Shown in pieces: positions 48,006-59,330 of a DNA stretch of 64,000 nucleotides. Position numbers and translations under genes: made by a program. Positions within the stretch are counted from its first letter, which is position 1. Each line of letters opens with the position of its first letter. Under the pieces are notes generated by a model. The model did not search any database and was not told the DNA's origin. It saw only the letters and a list, made by a program, of their open reading frames with translations. Source of the stretch: Paulinella micropora (lineage: Eukaryota > Cercozoa > Imbricatea > Euglyphida); contig BJOX01000006.1 of the NCBI GenBank assembly GCA_009731375.1, positions 1,434,346-1,498,345 on the forward strand, written 5' to 3'.

Positions 48006-48097
48006 CCTTTCCAGTCGATCCACTCCAAACACGTGGAGCTGTTGTTTGTGCTCATCCCACGGATACGAGTTGCAAGAATCGGGAGGTCAATAAAAAT
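48006..48097 (-). CDS. Host gene exon upstream of the provirus
   Basis: Minus strand: acceptor TCTTTAG, 92 bases, donor GTACATG. The frame without stops reads DLPILATRIRGMSTNNSSTC and ends in EWIDWK plus two bases. Those two bases join the first base of the exon at 6418-6508 to make a codon, and the next frame stays open, which supports one gene spanning the provirus. Not recognised. Other exons of this gene further right were not found. Confidence 0.55.
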
Positions 48098-48377
48098 CTA
48101 AAGATAAAAGACCACACAAAGTCAAGATCCGTGACACGTTGATAATATTTCAAGCAGACAAGAGAGCAGATAGTGGGGAATCAAAAGAGCAAGAAAATTT
48201 AGTGAGTAGGGAGGGAAGGCAAAGGAAGGAGTTGGCTGAAAGCCATTGAGAACCTCTGCAATGAATTATGACGTAAAGAACGATGACAACATTCTGTTTA
48301 GAAAGGATTTCTGGAGCTGTGTGCATGTGTGTGTGTGTGTGTGTGTGTACGTATACGCGGTACGTGTGTCTTGTGTG

Positions 48378-48438
<61 letters not shown>

Positions 48439-49047
48439 GTGTTTGTGTGTGTGTGCGTGTCTGTGTGTGTGTGTGTGTGTGTATCGATATCACTGCGTGT
48501 ACATGTGTGTGTGTGTGTGCACGTGTGTGTGTGCACGGACGTGTGTGTGTGTGTGTGTGTGTATGTGTGTGTGTGTGTGTGTGTCTGTGTGTGTGTGTGT
48601 GTGTGTATGTGTGTGTGTGTGTGTGTATGTGTGTGTGTGTACATGTGTCTGTCTGTGTGTGTGTGTGTACATATCATGTGTGTATGTGTGTGTGCGTGCA
48701 AGTGTCTGTGTGTGTGTGTGTATGTTTGTGTTTATGTGTGTTTGTGTATGTATTAATATGTGGGCGGTTGGGTGCGTGGATCTAGTGGATGGGCAGATCG
48801 GTGGATTGGTGGATGGCATGATGGAACGGTACCGGTGGATGGGTGCATGGTGGGCGGATCGCCCACTGCCACGTGATAGATAGGTGGATAGGTGGATAGG
48901 TGGTTGTGTAAATGTAGATAGTTAGATTGGTAACGGTGATGGGTGGATGGGTGGATGGGTGGATGGATACGGTGGATATACGGATTGATGGATTGATCGA
49001 TAGATTACCTGATTGTGTATTGTACATGTGTGTGTGTGTGTTTGTGA

Positions 49048-49085
<38 letters not shown>

Positions 49086-49188
49086 GGGGGGGGGGGGGGG
49101 GAGNNNNNNNNNNAGAGAGAGAGAGAGAGAGAGAAATTTTTGTGTGCAACGTATGTGTGTAAGCTTGTATTTATGTGTGTGTGTGTGT
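48098..49188. repeat. (GT)n, GGTGGAT minisatellite, (GT)n/(GA)n
   Basis: About 200 bases of unique sequence without recognised features, then a 400-base (GT)n block (48325-48740), a degenerate GGTGGAT-type minisatellite (about 48760-49000), (GT)n at 49023-49068 and (GA)/(G)n with a 10-N gap at 49104-49113. Cys/Val and His/Thr frames are repeat artefacts. Confidence 0.9.
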
Positions 49189-49405
49189 TGTACTATCCCC
49201 AACGATAGCTCAATGGAAGAGTAAGTCGGTAATATAACCAAACACAGTCCTCAAAAAGAGAATGATGTCTCGTTATATTAGCTCAGTGACGCAAAGACAA
49301 AAAGCCGCCAAAAGACCAGGATCACATTGGCATTTCAGACGTGTCCGGCCAGACGAAATCTATAAATAAGTTTTTTACCGGATAATTCGGGGGGTGGTGT
49401 CCACA
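49189..49405 (-). repeat. Gypsy-3 3' LTR (217 bp)
   Basis: Minus-strand orientation, begins TGTGGACACC and ends GGGATAGTACA. Twelve substitutions relative to 58644-58860, no indels. Confidence 0.94.
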
Positions 49406-50221
49406 GTACCCCCTCCCAGTTTTTTGTGGCGGAACTTCGTTTCCGACATAATACCCTTTGAACTGATTTCTTTTCTGACTAAGATTCGTTTAGAGTTATG
49501 TATGAGATACATCAACCCACGAATCAGCCGTTATAAAACAACAATGATACTTGCCCCGGTACCAATCGTATATATACTCTAGCACAGTCAGTATCTATAT
49601 TAAAATCTTCCTCTTTCTTCTGTCGATAAAATATGTGTGCAGTATGTCTAAGTATAATGTTTTATGGTTGAGTAATAATGTAATGTCGCCATTTCCATAT
49701 ATATGTAATAACCTGTCGTCGGTTTCCATAAATACATTTACTTTTTGTGAAGACATACCCTTGTATAAATCGGTATCATTTAATATAGTGTCAGGTGATC
49801 AAGTCTGACGACTATATCCGAAGTTGGGTTGAGTGCGCCCTAACCTTGCGATATGCCGATACAAATAGAGACCGATGGAATCAGGTGTAGCAGTTCATGT
49901 TATTAATATATCAGTTCTTGATTAGACTGTAGAGTCTTTAATGAGATCATCATTCTGGTACTAATGCGGGTCGTATCCAGGAAACACCATCGCTCACTCA
50001 AATAGCGATCCCGTAACGGTGCTGTTTCGTGGCCGTCTCGTCTGTCTCTGCCGAAGCAAGAGAATAGAATGCATATTTTTGTCAGCTGTGTCTTGTTAAT
50101 CTCTAGAAGAATGAATGCTGTAGTAGTTTTAATATCTAAGTAAGGTTGTCGGGACGATATTGGATCAATACTATGTTCGTAATCGATCAGGTCCACAATA
50201 CTTCTAGAGAAAAAATACTTA
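49406..50221 (-). other. Gypsy-3 3' region
   Basis: Polypurine tract ACTGGGAGGGGGTAC (49406-49420, minus strand). The nested stem of Gypsy-2 is kept at 49984-50023 (ATCGCT and AGCGAT arms). The rest is AT-rich with no gene. Confidence 0.6.
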
Positions 50222-53200
50222 CTATAGACGCCGTTTACGCGCGCGGACTCCTTTACCTGGTGGAGGACCTCTAACCAAAGTTAAGTCTAAGGTAGGCTGT
50301 TCGAGGACGTCCCAAATTTTGTGAGGGATTGCGCCTTGTGCCAAGTCAAAAGGAATGTCTAGCACCCCTCGTGGTAGTGCTTGTATGGTCCACGCGGTAT
50401 GATCTTTATCTGTAGGAGATATGGTATNNNNNNNNNNNNNNNNNNNNNNNNNNNNNNNNNNNNNNNNNNNNNNNNNNNNNNNNNNNNNNNNNNNNNNNNN
50501 NNNNNNNNNNNNNNNNNNNNNNNNNNNNNNNNNNNNNNNNNNNNNNNNNNNNNNNNNNNNNNNNNNNNNNCTCTCATGAGATATAAATCTGAGAGCGTGC
50601 CATCGGCTACGTGTTGGGCCGCAGGCCTCACCAAGTAAAAAGCGTCTTTGGCCCATGAAATACGTCCAATCGCATCTCCTTCTTTCCAACTAGGGTGAAC
50701 GAGAGTGTCATTGCCCGCGCGAGGGTCTTGATCTCCGTCATCGCTCCCCTCTTGATGGACTCCTTGCGAACGTGCCGTCCTTATCGCCTTTCTCGGTCGG
50801 TCGTAGATAAGGTCATTTTGCGCTCTCCTTATTTGCGCCTCCGTGAACTTTCCTTCCGGCACGTTCGACTCCACCCTTTTGTGGGTCTGAGTCCCCGCCG
50901 CGCTTTTGCGGTCGGTGGCCCGCTTGTTCTCCAGCTCAGCCTCCTCCTTCTCCGCAATTGGTGCCCTGTAGGCATCCCGTTCCGAGATATCCTCCTTACG
51001 GATTGGTGTGACCTCTTTAAACTCAGCCTCCATCCGTTTTAGTGCTTGATCAACGGACTCATCTTCAAGTAGGAAGGGATCATACTTAATCAGCCTTTGT
51101 ACATTGACTATTTGAATTTTCCCTCTGCCCCTGATTTTATAATTCAAAGGCCCCATCTGTTCCATGATCTGGTATGGTCCTTTCCAGTGGATAAACAGCT
51201 TCGAGCTGACTCCCTGAGGAACCTGAGGATGGTACAGTAGTACAATATCCCCGACCTGAAATCTGACTTGATCCAGGTGTGCCTGCCTGACACCTTCAGC
51301 ATCAGTCTTCCTGCGCTCCGCCTCCCTATGCGCCTGTACTATTTGCTCCGCCTCCATCTTCGCCCGAAGTCTCACCCCAAACAGCTCATCCTGATCTGCC
51401 CATGAATCTTTTGGGTGCAGCAGTGAGGCTGGGATGGCGGGCTCACGCCCATATACCAATTGGTATGGCGAGACGGAACCTTTTGAACCACCTAACGCTG
51501 TAGAGGGTAGGCAATTCATAGCAAAGGCAAACGAGGATGCTGCCTCCACCCATGCCTTTTGGTTCTCCTTCTTCATACAATACATCTTCAGCGCGGCCTT
51601 GAGGGGTCTATGCACCCGCTCTATCTTGCCGTTCGCTCTGGGGTGATAGGCGGTGACATATTGCCATTTCATGCCGTAATATGCAGATAGCTTGTCGATG
51701 ACTTCGTTATTAAAGTCAAAGCCTCGATCTGAGCAATCTGTGAGATGATCCTGTCAATCAACGCCTTGGCTGTTGTTTCGCCCGTAACGTCTTTGACTGG
51801 GACCACCCATACATAGTTGGTGGCTCTGTGTATGGCCGTTAGAAGGTATCTGTAACCTTCCGTCGTGACCGGATCGAGAGCCTGTTGCTGTCTCCATGCA
51901 GTGGGTGAGGCTATGTGGATAGTCCCATCCTCTAGCTGCACTCCTATCCTCTCAGGGCTTTCGTCTAACTCCTCCTTGTTCTCCTGCGGGGGTTCCGCAT
52001 ATGCTTCTTGCTTAATCTCTTCTTGTTTTATCTCCGCCTTCATATTCTCATATGCTTCATAGGACCACTCAGCATCCTCGAGGACATGTGCTGTACAACA
52101 TATCCCATGATCCGAATCTTGCGGGCTATGACGTAGACCCGATCGGTTATATCGGACCCCTCTCGCCATCTGCATCAACTCGATATAATGCACTTCGTAT
52201 GTGCAGTCTGGGGATAGATCCTCCATTTCTGCTGATGATACGAGAGCTGCCACTTCTGAGTGAAACTCTAGCCTGGAGAGGCTGTCAGCGACAACATTTC
52301 TCTTGCCGGGTAGATGGACCATTGTAAAATTGAAACATGACAAGAATGCCTGCCATCTCGCTAGACGGCCAGTCTGTTCATGATTCATCAGCCATAGTAA
52401 ATTCTGGTGATCAGTCCTTACTATAAACTGAGGTCCACCCCATAAATACTCTCTCAACCGTTTGAGGGCCCAGACCACCGCCAGTGCCTCTCTCTGTCTC
52501 GTATAATAGTTTCGCTCCGCCGAGCACAACTTTCTACTTATAAACATGATCGGGCGCAATTTTTTCTCCTCATCTTCCTGTTGTAAGACTGCGCCGATCG
52601 CGAACTTTGATGCGTCTGTGTCGACTACGAATTGCTTCGAAAAGTCTGGCATCATCAGCACGAGTCCGCCATCCTTCGAATTTTTATAGATGAGATCTTT
52701 GAGCGTGTTGTACGCTTCTAAGGCTTCATCATCCCACTTCTCAAAATCACCGAAGTCGATCATTCTCTCCAACTTAGCCCGAGTTGCACCCCAATTGGGT
52801 ATGAACTGGCTGTAATATTGCGCCATCGCAAGAAATGAGTGCAGCTCTGTGCGATTCTTCGGCCTCTGCCGGCTCATGATCTCCTCCCTCTTCTCTTTGG
52901 ATATCGAGACTCTATTGTAAGAGATTTCGTACCCCAAATATGTCACGCTTGTCTTTGCGAGTTGACATTTCTTCAAATTACATTTCAGGCCAAATAGTTT
53001 GATACGCCTGAAAATGTCTGTTAGATGGTCGATGTGCTCTTCCATCGTATTGGAGTACACGATAATGTCATCGATGTAACAAAATGCGTACTCTCCCGCC
53101 TTCTGTCCTCTTCTCCTCATGAAACCTCCCTCTGTCTGGTCATCATATTTGCTACTCAGCATGCTTTGCATCGCTTTCTGAAAGAGTCCCGGGGCCTGTT

Positions 53201-55386
53201 TGAGTCCCATCGGAAGTACTTTCCACTGATATATCTCCATTCCTACTACAAATGCAGTCAGCCATCTGGACTTTTCATCCAGTGGAATTTGCCAGAAGCC
53301 ATTCTTCAGATCAATGACTGAGTATAGCTTGGCGTTCCGCAATACTCGCCTTCCTTCTTCAAGAGTAGGTAATGGATTTCGTTCCTCCTCTAAAATTTTA
53401 TTGACGCGGGCATAGTTAACCGTTAAGCGCCATTCTCCTCCCGGTTTAGGCACCAGTCTCGGTTGGGAAACTATTGGAGATGTCGATCTCTCAATGAAAT
53501 CCTCATCGAGTAACTGCCGTGCTTGTTCTTCTGCGATCTTTGCTTCATGTATACTCAGATTTGCCCGTCGTGGCGCCGGTGAAGGCTCAGCACCTGGTAT
53601 TTTACAAATAACCGCGGTGAAGTCTTCCGGCTTGACACCTCCCGCTTGAGGGGGGTCAAAAATCATTTTGTTCGCCTTCAATCTCTCTTTCAAAACCTCT
53701 TTCTCCTTCTCCGTACCTGCTCCTCCTGCCAATTTCTCGTCTATCGCCGCCTTAAACTCCTCCTCTGACATTCTCTTGTGATGCTTGAGGGGTGCTCTGT
53801 CCTCCTCCAAGCCCAACTCTTCTTCTGATATATCGTCCATTCCCGTTTTTTCATATGTGGCAGTGTCTGGTTCGTCGTCCTCCGCCAGACCTACCAACAT
53901 ATCTATTAATCTCGCATATTGCAACGGAGCTTTTCAGGCGTAGAAACCATCGAAGCATGTGAATGCTCGAGGAATCAATTTCAACTTGTCCTGGTCTCTG
54001 AGCTTCCGCTTGTATGCACTGCTCTGCTCGCGAGTCCCGAGACGACAAGCCACCACTAAGTGTTGCTTCCGTGAGGGCACCGGTATCGAATGACCAATAA
54101 GCCTGTCCCGTATCTCCTGCGCCCATATCGCCTTCTCATTGTACGGGAGTATGACCGTATATGGTTTATTATTTCCAAAAAGAGTGCGCAGGCACTTTTT
54201 CACTTCTGTCAGTGAGCGCGGCCACGTAGGCTCGTCACCCCAGAATTCGGTAATAAAGCTTTTAATATCTTCTGCCGGGATATCAGGGAGTCGTCCCCTT
54301 CTCCTCGGTATAAACTCCTGTCTGTCCTTCTCTTCCACCTTTACGTGAAAGCAATACCCGTTGGTAATATATACATCGGCCCCTGCTCTTTCTTCAAATC
54401 TCGCCAACGATGGGCACCTTTTCCCCATGCATATAATCTCCTCTTTCCTCTTTTCAATGAGATCGTCTATCGACTTTTTATCCCATTGTGTAGAGACTGT
54501 AGCCGTATAGATCTCCGCCTCTCTCTTGTCTGACAGGTTTGAACCATCTTTAGACACCGCGTCCGTTGGCATATATGCCTCATATGCGTGTGTAATGGCC
54601 ACCTGTTTCCCTTCCGATGGTACCCCTAGGTGTAGGGCCTCGTATGATTCAATAGCATGGAGAGAGTCGACAGTATATTCTTCTCCTGGCTCTACGCCGT
54701 ATATGACTCTTTTGGCGGCGCAATCAATCACTACGTTCATTGTCGCCAGTTGGTCGTACGACAAAAGAACAGATCCGTGGTATTCGGGGACAACGTACAA
54801 GTCCACTCGATATACTCGTCCGGATTTCAATTTAAAATTTAAAGTGATGATGCCCGTTATATCCGTCCGACTACTAACTCCTTTCAAGGTGCCAGATGAT
54901 TTTTTCATATTAGTTTCTAACCACTCATGGTGTTTCGTAGTAAATTTCTGGCCGACAATATTAATATTCGCCATAGTATCATTACCAACGTTTATAAAGG
55001 TATTTAATGTTTCACAAAAAAGGTTCGTATAGCATAAAGCGTCTGGCCGGTGACTTTTTAAGGCCAATACAAGGAGCTTGTGTTCTAAAATCTGTATCCT
55101 TTTCTCGAGGTTCGCCTCCTCCTCCCTTTCCGCCGTTTTTGTAATGTCTTTTTGGGTATTGTTCACAGGCGAAGGATGATTGTCCTTGCTTTCTCTGTTT
55201 GAGACCGTGAGGAGAGGTTGATGTCCTCCATCCTCCTTGTTTATTGTCTGTCTCGGCAAGTTGATAAGATTGATTGCAGGTTCTATTCTTACTTTCTTCG
55301 GCTGTGGCTGCGACAGGCCCGCCTGCTTTCTCTTTGCCAGCGCTTTACTCGCCTGACTTTGATTTGGTCTGTGGCCTGCTGTGTGC
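50222..55386 (-). pseudogene. pol: Gypsy-3 pol, multiply broken
   Basis: Follows gag in the same frame after TGA-GTC-TAA (55387-55395). Recognisable parts: retropepsin-like VGNDTMANINIVG (about 54970); a TGA at 53931-53933 where Gypsy-2 has an Arg codon; reverse transcriptase with FCYIDDIIVYS; RNase H VVDTDASKFAIGAV; then near 51868 the sequence jumps from TAWRQQQALDP straight to GYRYLLTAIHRATNYV, losing the HHCC domain and the first integrase Asp. Near 51735 about 20 bases are missing and the frame changes. The rest (NGKIERVH, GPY/F, tail FYLVRPAAQHV) runs from 51672 to 50222 with an N gap at 50428-50570. Non-functional. Confidence 0.9.
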
Positions 55387-55395
55387 TCTTAGACT

Positions 55396-58013
55396 CACTG
55401 GTATCCTTGGTTGGGACCTGAGTCGGCATCAGCGTCGGTAGTGGTTGCGCCTGATGTCGCATAGGCCTGTGGTGCTGAAGAACTCGAGCTTGAGCTCGAG
55501 CCGTCTGCCCAGCCCCCATCTCTGTGGTACAGGCGCTCTGCGCTGCCGTATCCACCTCGGCCAACCCATCTTCCTCCTCCTCTACCTTGAAATACACCTC
55601 TTCCTCCTCTTCTCACAAATCCTCTCTCCCCCCCGCGAGTGTATGTGCCTCGTGCGAAAGGGGCTCCTCCTCCTCGATTGATTCCTCTCCCTCCTCCTCT
55701 TCCTCGTGTTCCACCTCTTCCTCTACTTGCGGCTTCTATGGCTGCCGTCTTCTGATCATCTCTAGCGAAAAGAGAATTGATCGCGTCAGCTAGTTCGTGG
55801 TCATGGTCCGCGACATCCTGTAATTTCCACCCCTGATCCTTGCGCAGTCGGCGCAGAACGGCGACGGTGTTGGTTTCGTCCGACCGTACGTTCTTGAGGA
55901 GTGTGTTTCGGATGCGGGTGTCCTCGACATCGTGGTTGTACGGGCATTTCTTATTTGTGTGTTTGAAGCATTGTGCCCGTGCCCACCAACGAATACAAGG
56001 TGTGTTAGCTTCACGACTGTTCTCTCTTGGTCGCTTTCCTAGAGATCGTTGCGTATGTGCGGCTTGCGGTTGAGCAGAAGCCGATGCAGAACCGATCAAG
56101 GATGCTGTCTGGCTGTCGAGCCTCTGACAAGCGGTCATTACTTCGGTCCACAACATTTTTGGGCTCACGGCCTTAGTCGTGGCCTCAAAGACGCTCATCT
56201 CCAAAAAGTTCAAGTGCTTTACCTTGTCGAAGGTTTTGCAGTCTTGCATGAGCAGTGTGAGCTTATTTTTGTTGTAGACGTGCAAAGCACTGAGGAAATA
56301 TAGGATTATGGCTTTGTGGTTATAAAAGAGAGTGTACTGGGTGCCCACATTTGTTAAGACAGATGCAAGCTGAGTGACAGACTGCAACTGCTCCGATACT
56401 AAGTCGAAAATTTCAAACCCAATCAATGTGCACGTGCACAAGTGTTGGTATCCACTTGCCTTAAAGTATCGAATGAGGGCAGCAATGGCCAGAATACAAC
56501 TCATCTCTGCATGTCCACCTTTCCTTGCTAGCTCCTCCTCTCCTCTGTACTTCTCGTAAGTTATACGATCAAAACCAGCTCCAAGGAGGGATCGATCACA
56601 GAGATGTTCTAGGACTTCATACTCCTGCTCCACCTCACACTGGTTTTGCTGGAAGCATCTGTCCATCTCATTGAGCTTAGTCATGAGGGTCTTCTCTGTG
56701 TCAGCCTCATTGGCAGTGATAGCATAGAGCTTAAGGCCCCCTCCCCCAATTTTGATTTTAGCTAGGGCTGCCTGCAGCGCCTGCTTTTTCTTCTGGGAGT
56801 CAGTCAAGTTAATTACTGTCCCTCCCCCTTGGGGTCCTCCTCCTGTGGGTCCTCCTCCTGCTTTCTTGGGAGCTGGGTTAGATGTGGTAGGTGGAGCCGT
56901 TGGCTGTGGAGCCACCCGTGCTACTGCCATTGCCACAGCTATCTTCTCCTTCTGCTCCTTCTCCTCTTTCTGTCTCGTCTCTTCTTCTTTCACCTGTCGT
57001 GCTAGATGAGTCACGAACTGTGCAAGCCCTGTGGCACTAGAGAGGAAGTGTGCCTTTTCTCTCATGGAAGACTTATCAGCTCTGTTATTATTTGGGATTG
57101 TTGTGAGAGGGCCTTTAATGAGAGTGTGATTCTTCGTGTGGGCCCATTGTTTCCATGTTGGTTTTTGCTCCTTCCCCTCAAAGAGGCCCTTATGGAGTTG
57201 TGTGAGGCGTTCAAGCACCTGACAAGACTGGTCAACCTCCTCGTAAACAGGATGTTGCCTTGTGTTGTCTTTCAGTGCTTTGTACATTTCGTTGTAAGCC
57301 CGTGTGAAGGCAGTTACAAAAGCCTCAAGGGCAAACTCAATGCCACTTTGGTTTCTACCTTCGAACTTTCTTTCTAGATTCTTGATATCAGTGGGGACAC
57401 CACAGACAGACAGCCATGCTGCAGTTGTGCGTTTATTTTTCCACTGTATGTTTGTGCGTTCATAAAATTCCGCAACGAGCACAGCAGCGTAGAGTGTTGC
57501 AGATATGTCGTATATGTCGCACAGTGTAAGAGTGTCGCCATACTTGATATCCTGCAATGGCACTCTTTCGTGCTCAAACCTCACTTTGTTGAAGAGAGGC
57601 TTCGCAAGGCCGGGAATTTCGATCAGGAGGTTGCTTTGACCTTGTCCTGGTCTATTCCTTTTCTCGTAAGGAATGTAGATGTGTGTTTTATAATAGGTTG
57701 GGTAGTTAAGGAAGAAGGACTCTTCATCATCATATGTAGCCAACTGTTCCCATGTATTTGGGATATTCTGGCCAACATCCTCCATCTCTCTCTCTGCCTC
57801 TGTCAGTGGAGAGCCTCCAGTCTGACCTGCACTCGCTTCTTGTGCATTACCCCCCCCTGTCGACTCTACATCGGCTGTATACGTATACTCCTCTCTCTCC
57901 TCTCCATCTCTATCCCCCCTCTCTTCTGAGTACTGAGTCTCCTGCTCCTCTCCTCCCTCACTAGGACCATAATCAGTTGGTGTCACACCAGCCTGCTCAT
58001 TCTCGTCTTCCAT
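55396..58013 (-). CDS. gag: Gypsy-3 Gag with CCCH-like zinc finger and RGG box
   Basis: 872 codons, ATG at 58013 (MEDENEQAGVTPTDYG), TGA at 55393-55395. The acidic N-terminus and helical core share segments with Gypsy-2 Gag (HLCTCTLIGFEIFDLV, AIILYFLSALHVYN). At about residue 671 there is a C-x8-C-x7-C-x3-H cluster (CIRWWARAQC...CPYNH), followed by a long RGG-rich region (RGRGGTRGRGGGRG, GGERGFVRRGGRG). The frame is open despite the age of the element. Function as for Gypsy-2 Gag. Confidence 0.9.
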
Positions 58014-58643
58014 CTTATGTTATGAGAGTCACGTCTGCTTTTTTTTTTTTTTTTTTTTCCTCTGTTATTCTTATCACTCTATGCAACCTTTTTCTCCTTC
58101 TCCCTTTTCTCTGTTGAAATAGTTATGGGGCGTGTAAGGCCCTACACAGAGATAACGATAGTTTGGTCAAAAGAGCTGTTTTGTAGAAGTCAGTCTGTCG
58201 TCGGACAGTGCTGCGATATTTGTCTTGCTCTTGTGTGAGAGATGTGTAATCTCCTCTGGTTTCTGCAGAGAAAATGCAAGGAAAATGATTCAAAACAGAG
58301 AGTGGGAGTGCTTTGCTAGTTTCTCCTCTGTCTGTGTGCTTGTTTGATGTTTGTTTCGCACTTGTCCTACTTGGCTTTATGCAAGCAGCAAGAGGGAGTG
58401 GAGTAGGTGTGGTCTGGTGTCTTGTAGAAGAGCACACAGAAGCTAAATGTGCACAAGGGCTAAAGGTTATGCCAGCTTGTGATAATTGATTGCTTGTTTG
58501 TGTGTTTTTTGTTTGAGGATGAGTATGAGTGTTTGTTTTCGTCTGATGTCTGTGCGACAGATCAGTGAAAAATAAATTTGTGCTTATCTGATGTCTGTAC
58601 GACAGATCAGAAAAGAAATCAGCCTTTAGCTATGGACTCCAAA
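58014..58643 (-). other. Gypsy-3 5' leader with paired hairpins
   Basis: Contains two copies of a CTGATGTCTGT-N2-ACAGATCAG-like hairpin (58543-58565 and 58588-58610) close to the primer-binding site (58628-58641, minus strand). Such repeated stem-loops near the primer site often serve RNA dimerisation or packaging; that role is inferred. No gene. Confidence 0.55.
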
Positions 58644-58860
58644 TGTACTATCCCCAACGATAGCTTAATGGAAAAGTAAGTCTCTAATATAACCAAACAC
58701 AGTCCTCAAAAAGAGAAAGATGTCTCGTTATATTAGCTCAGTGACGCAAAGACAAAAAGCATCCAAAAAACCAGGATCAAATTGGCATTTCAGACGTGTC
58801 CGGCCGGACGAAATCTATAAATAAGTTTTTTACCTGATAATTCGGGGGGTGATGTCCACA
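58644..58860 (-). repeat. Gypsy-3 5' LTR (217 bp)
   Basis: Pairs with 49189-49405. Followed by a GT repeat. Confidence 0.94.
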
Positions 58861-59330
58861 GTGTGTGTGTGTGTGTGCGTGTTTTTGTGGTGTGTGTGTG
58901 CGTGCGTGCGTGCGTGTCTGTGTGTATGTGTGTATGTGTGTGCACGTGTGTGTGTGTGTGTGTATTATTGTATGTGTTTATGTGTGTGTGTTTATGTGTG
59001 TATACATATTTATGTGTGTGTGTGTGTGTGCACGTGTGTGTGTGTGTGTGTGTGTACATGCATATGTGTGTGTTTGTGTGTGTGTGTGTGAGGACTGACT
59101 GAGTATGTGTGTGAGTGTGTGTATGTACATGTGTGTGTGTATATGCACGTGTGCACGCGTGTGTGTGCACGTGTGTGTGTGCACGTGTATGTGCACGTGT
59201 GTGTGTGTGTATACGTATGTACATGTGTATATATGTGTGATTGTGCATGTATGTGTGTATGTGTGTTTGTGTGCTATTGTACGAGTGTCTCATGTGTGTG
59301 TGTGTGTGTTCGTGTGTTCGTGTGTAATTT
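58861..59330. repeat. (GT)n microsatellite
   Basis: GT-rich array with GTGCAC and GTAT variants. Gypsy-3 inserted at its left part; the matching GT run lies at about 49173-49188. Confidence 0.9.

Larger units (their letters stand above)
49189..58860 (-). mobile_element. Gypsy-3: older, defective Ty3/gypsy retrotransposon
   Basis: 9,672 bp on the minus strand, related to Gypsy-2. The 217-bp LTRs (49189-49405, 58644-58860) differ at 12 positions. The flanks are GT repeats, so the 4-bp duplication GTGT (49185-49188, 58861-58864) fits but is not diagnostic. gag is open. pol has in-frame stops, a deletion of several hundred bases that removes the integrase zinc domain and first catalytic Asp, a second small deletion and a 143-N gap. 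Primer site TGGAGTCCATAGC and polypurine tract resemble Gypsy-2. Confidence 0.94.

Noticed and set aside
48246-48883. Long Cys/Val and His/Thr reading frames
   Set aside because: They are translations of GT/CA repeats in several frames at once; no unique sequence.
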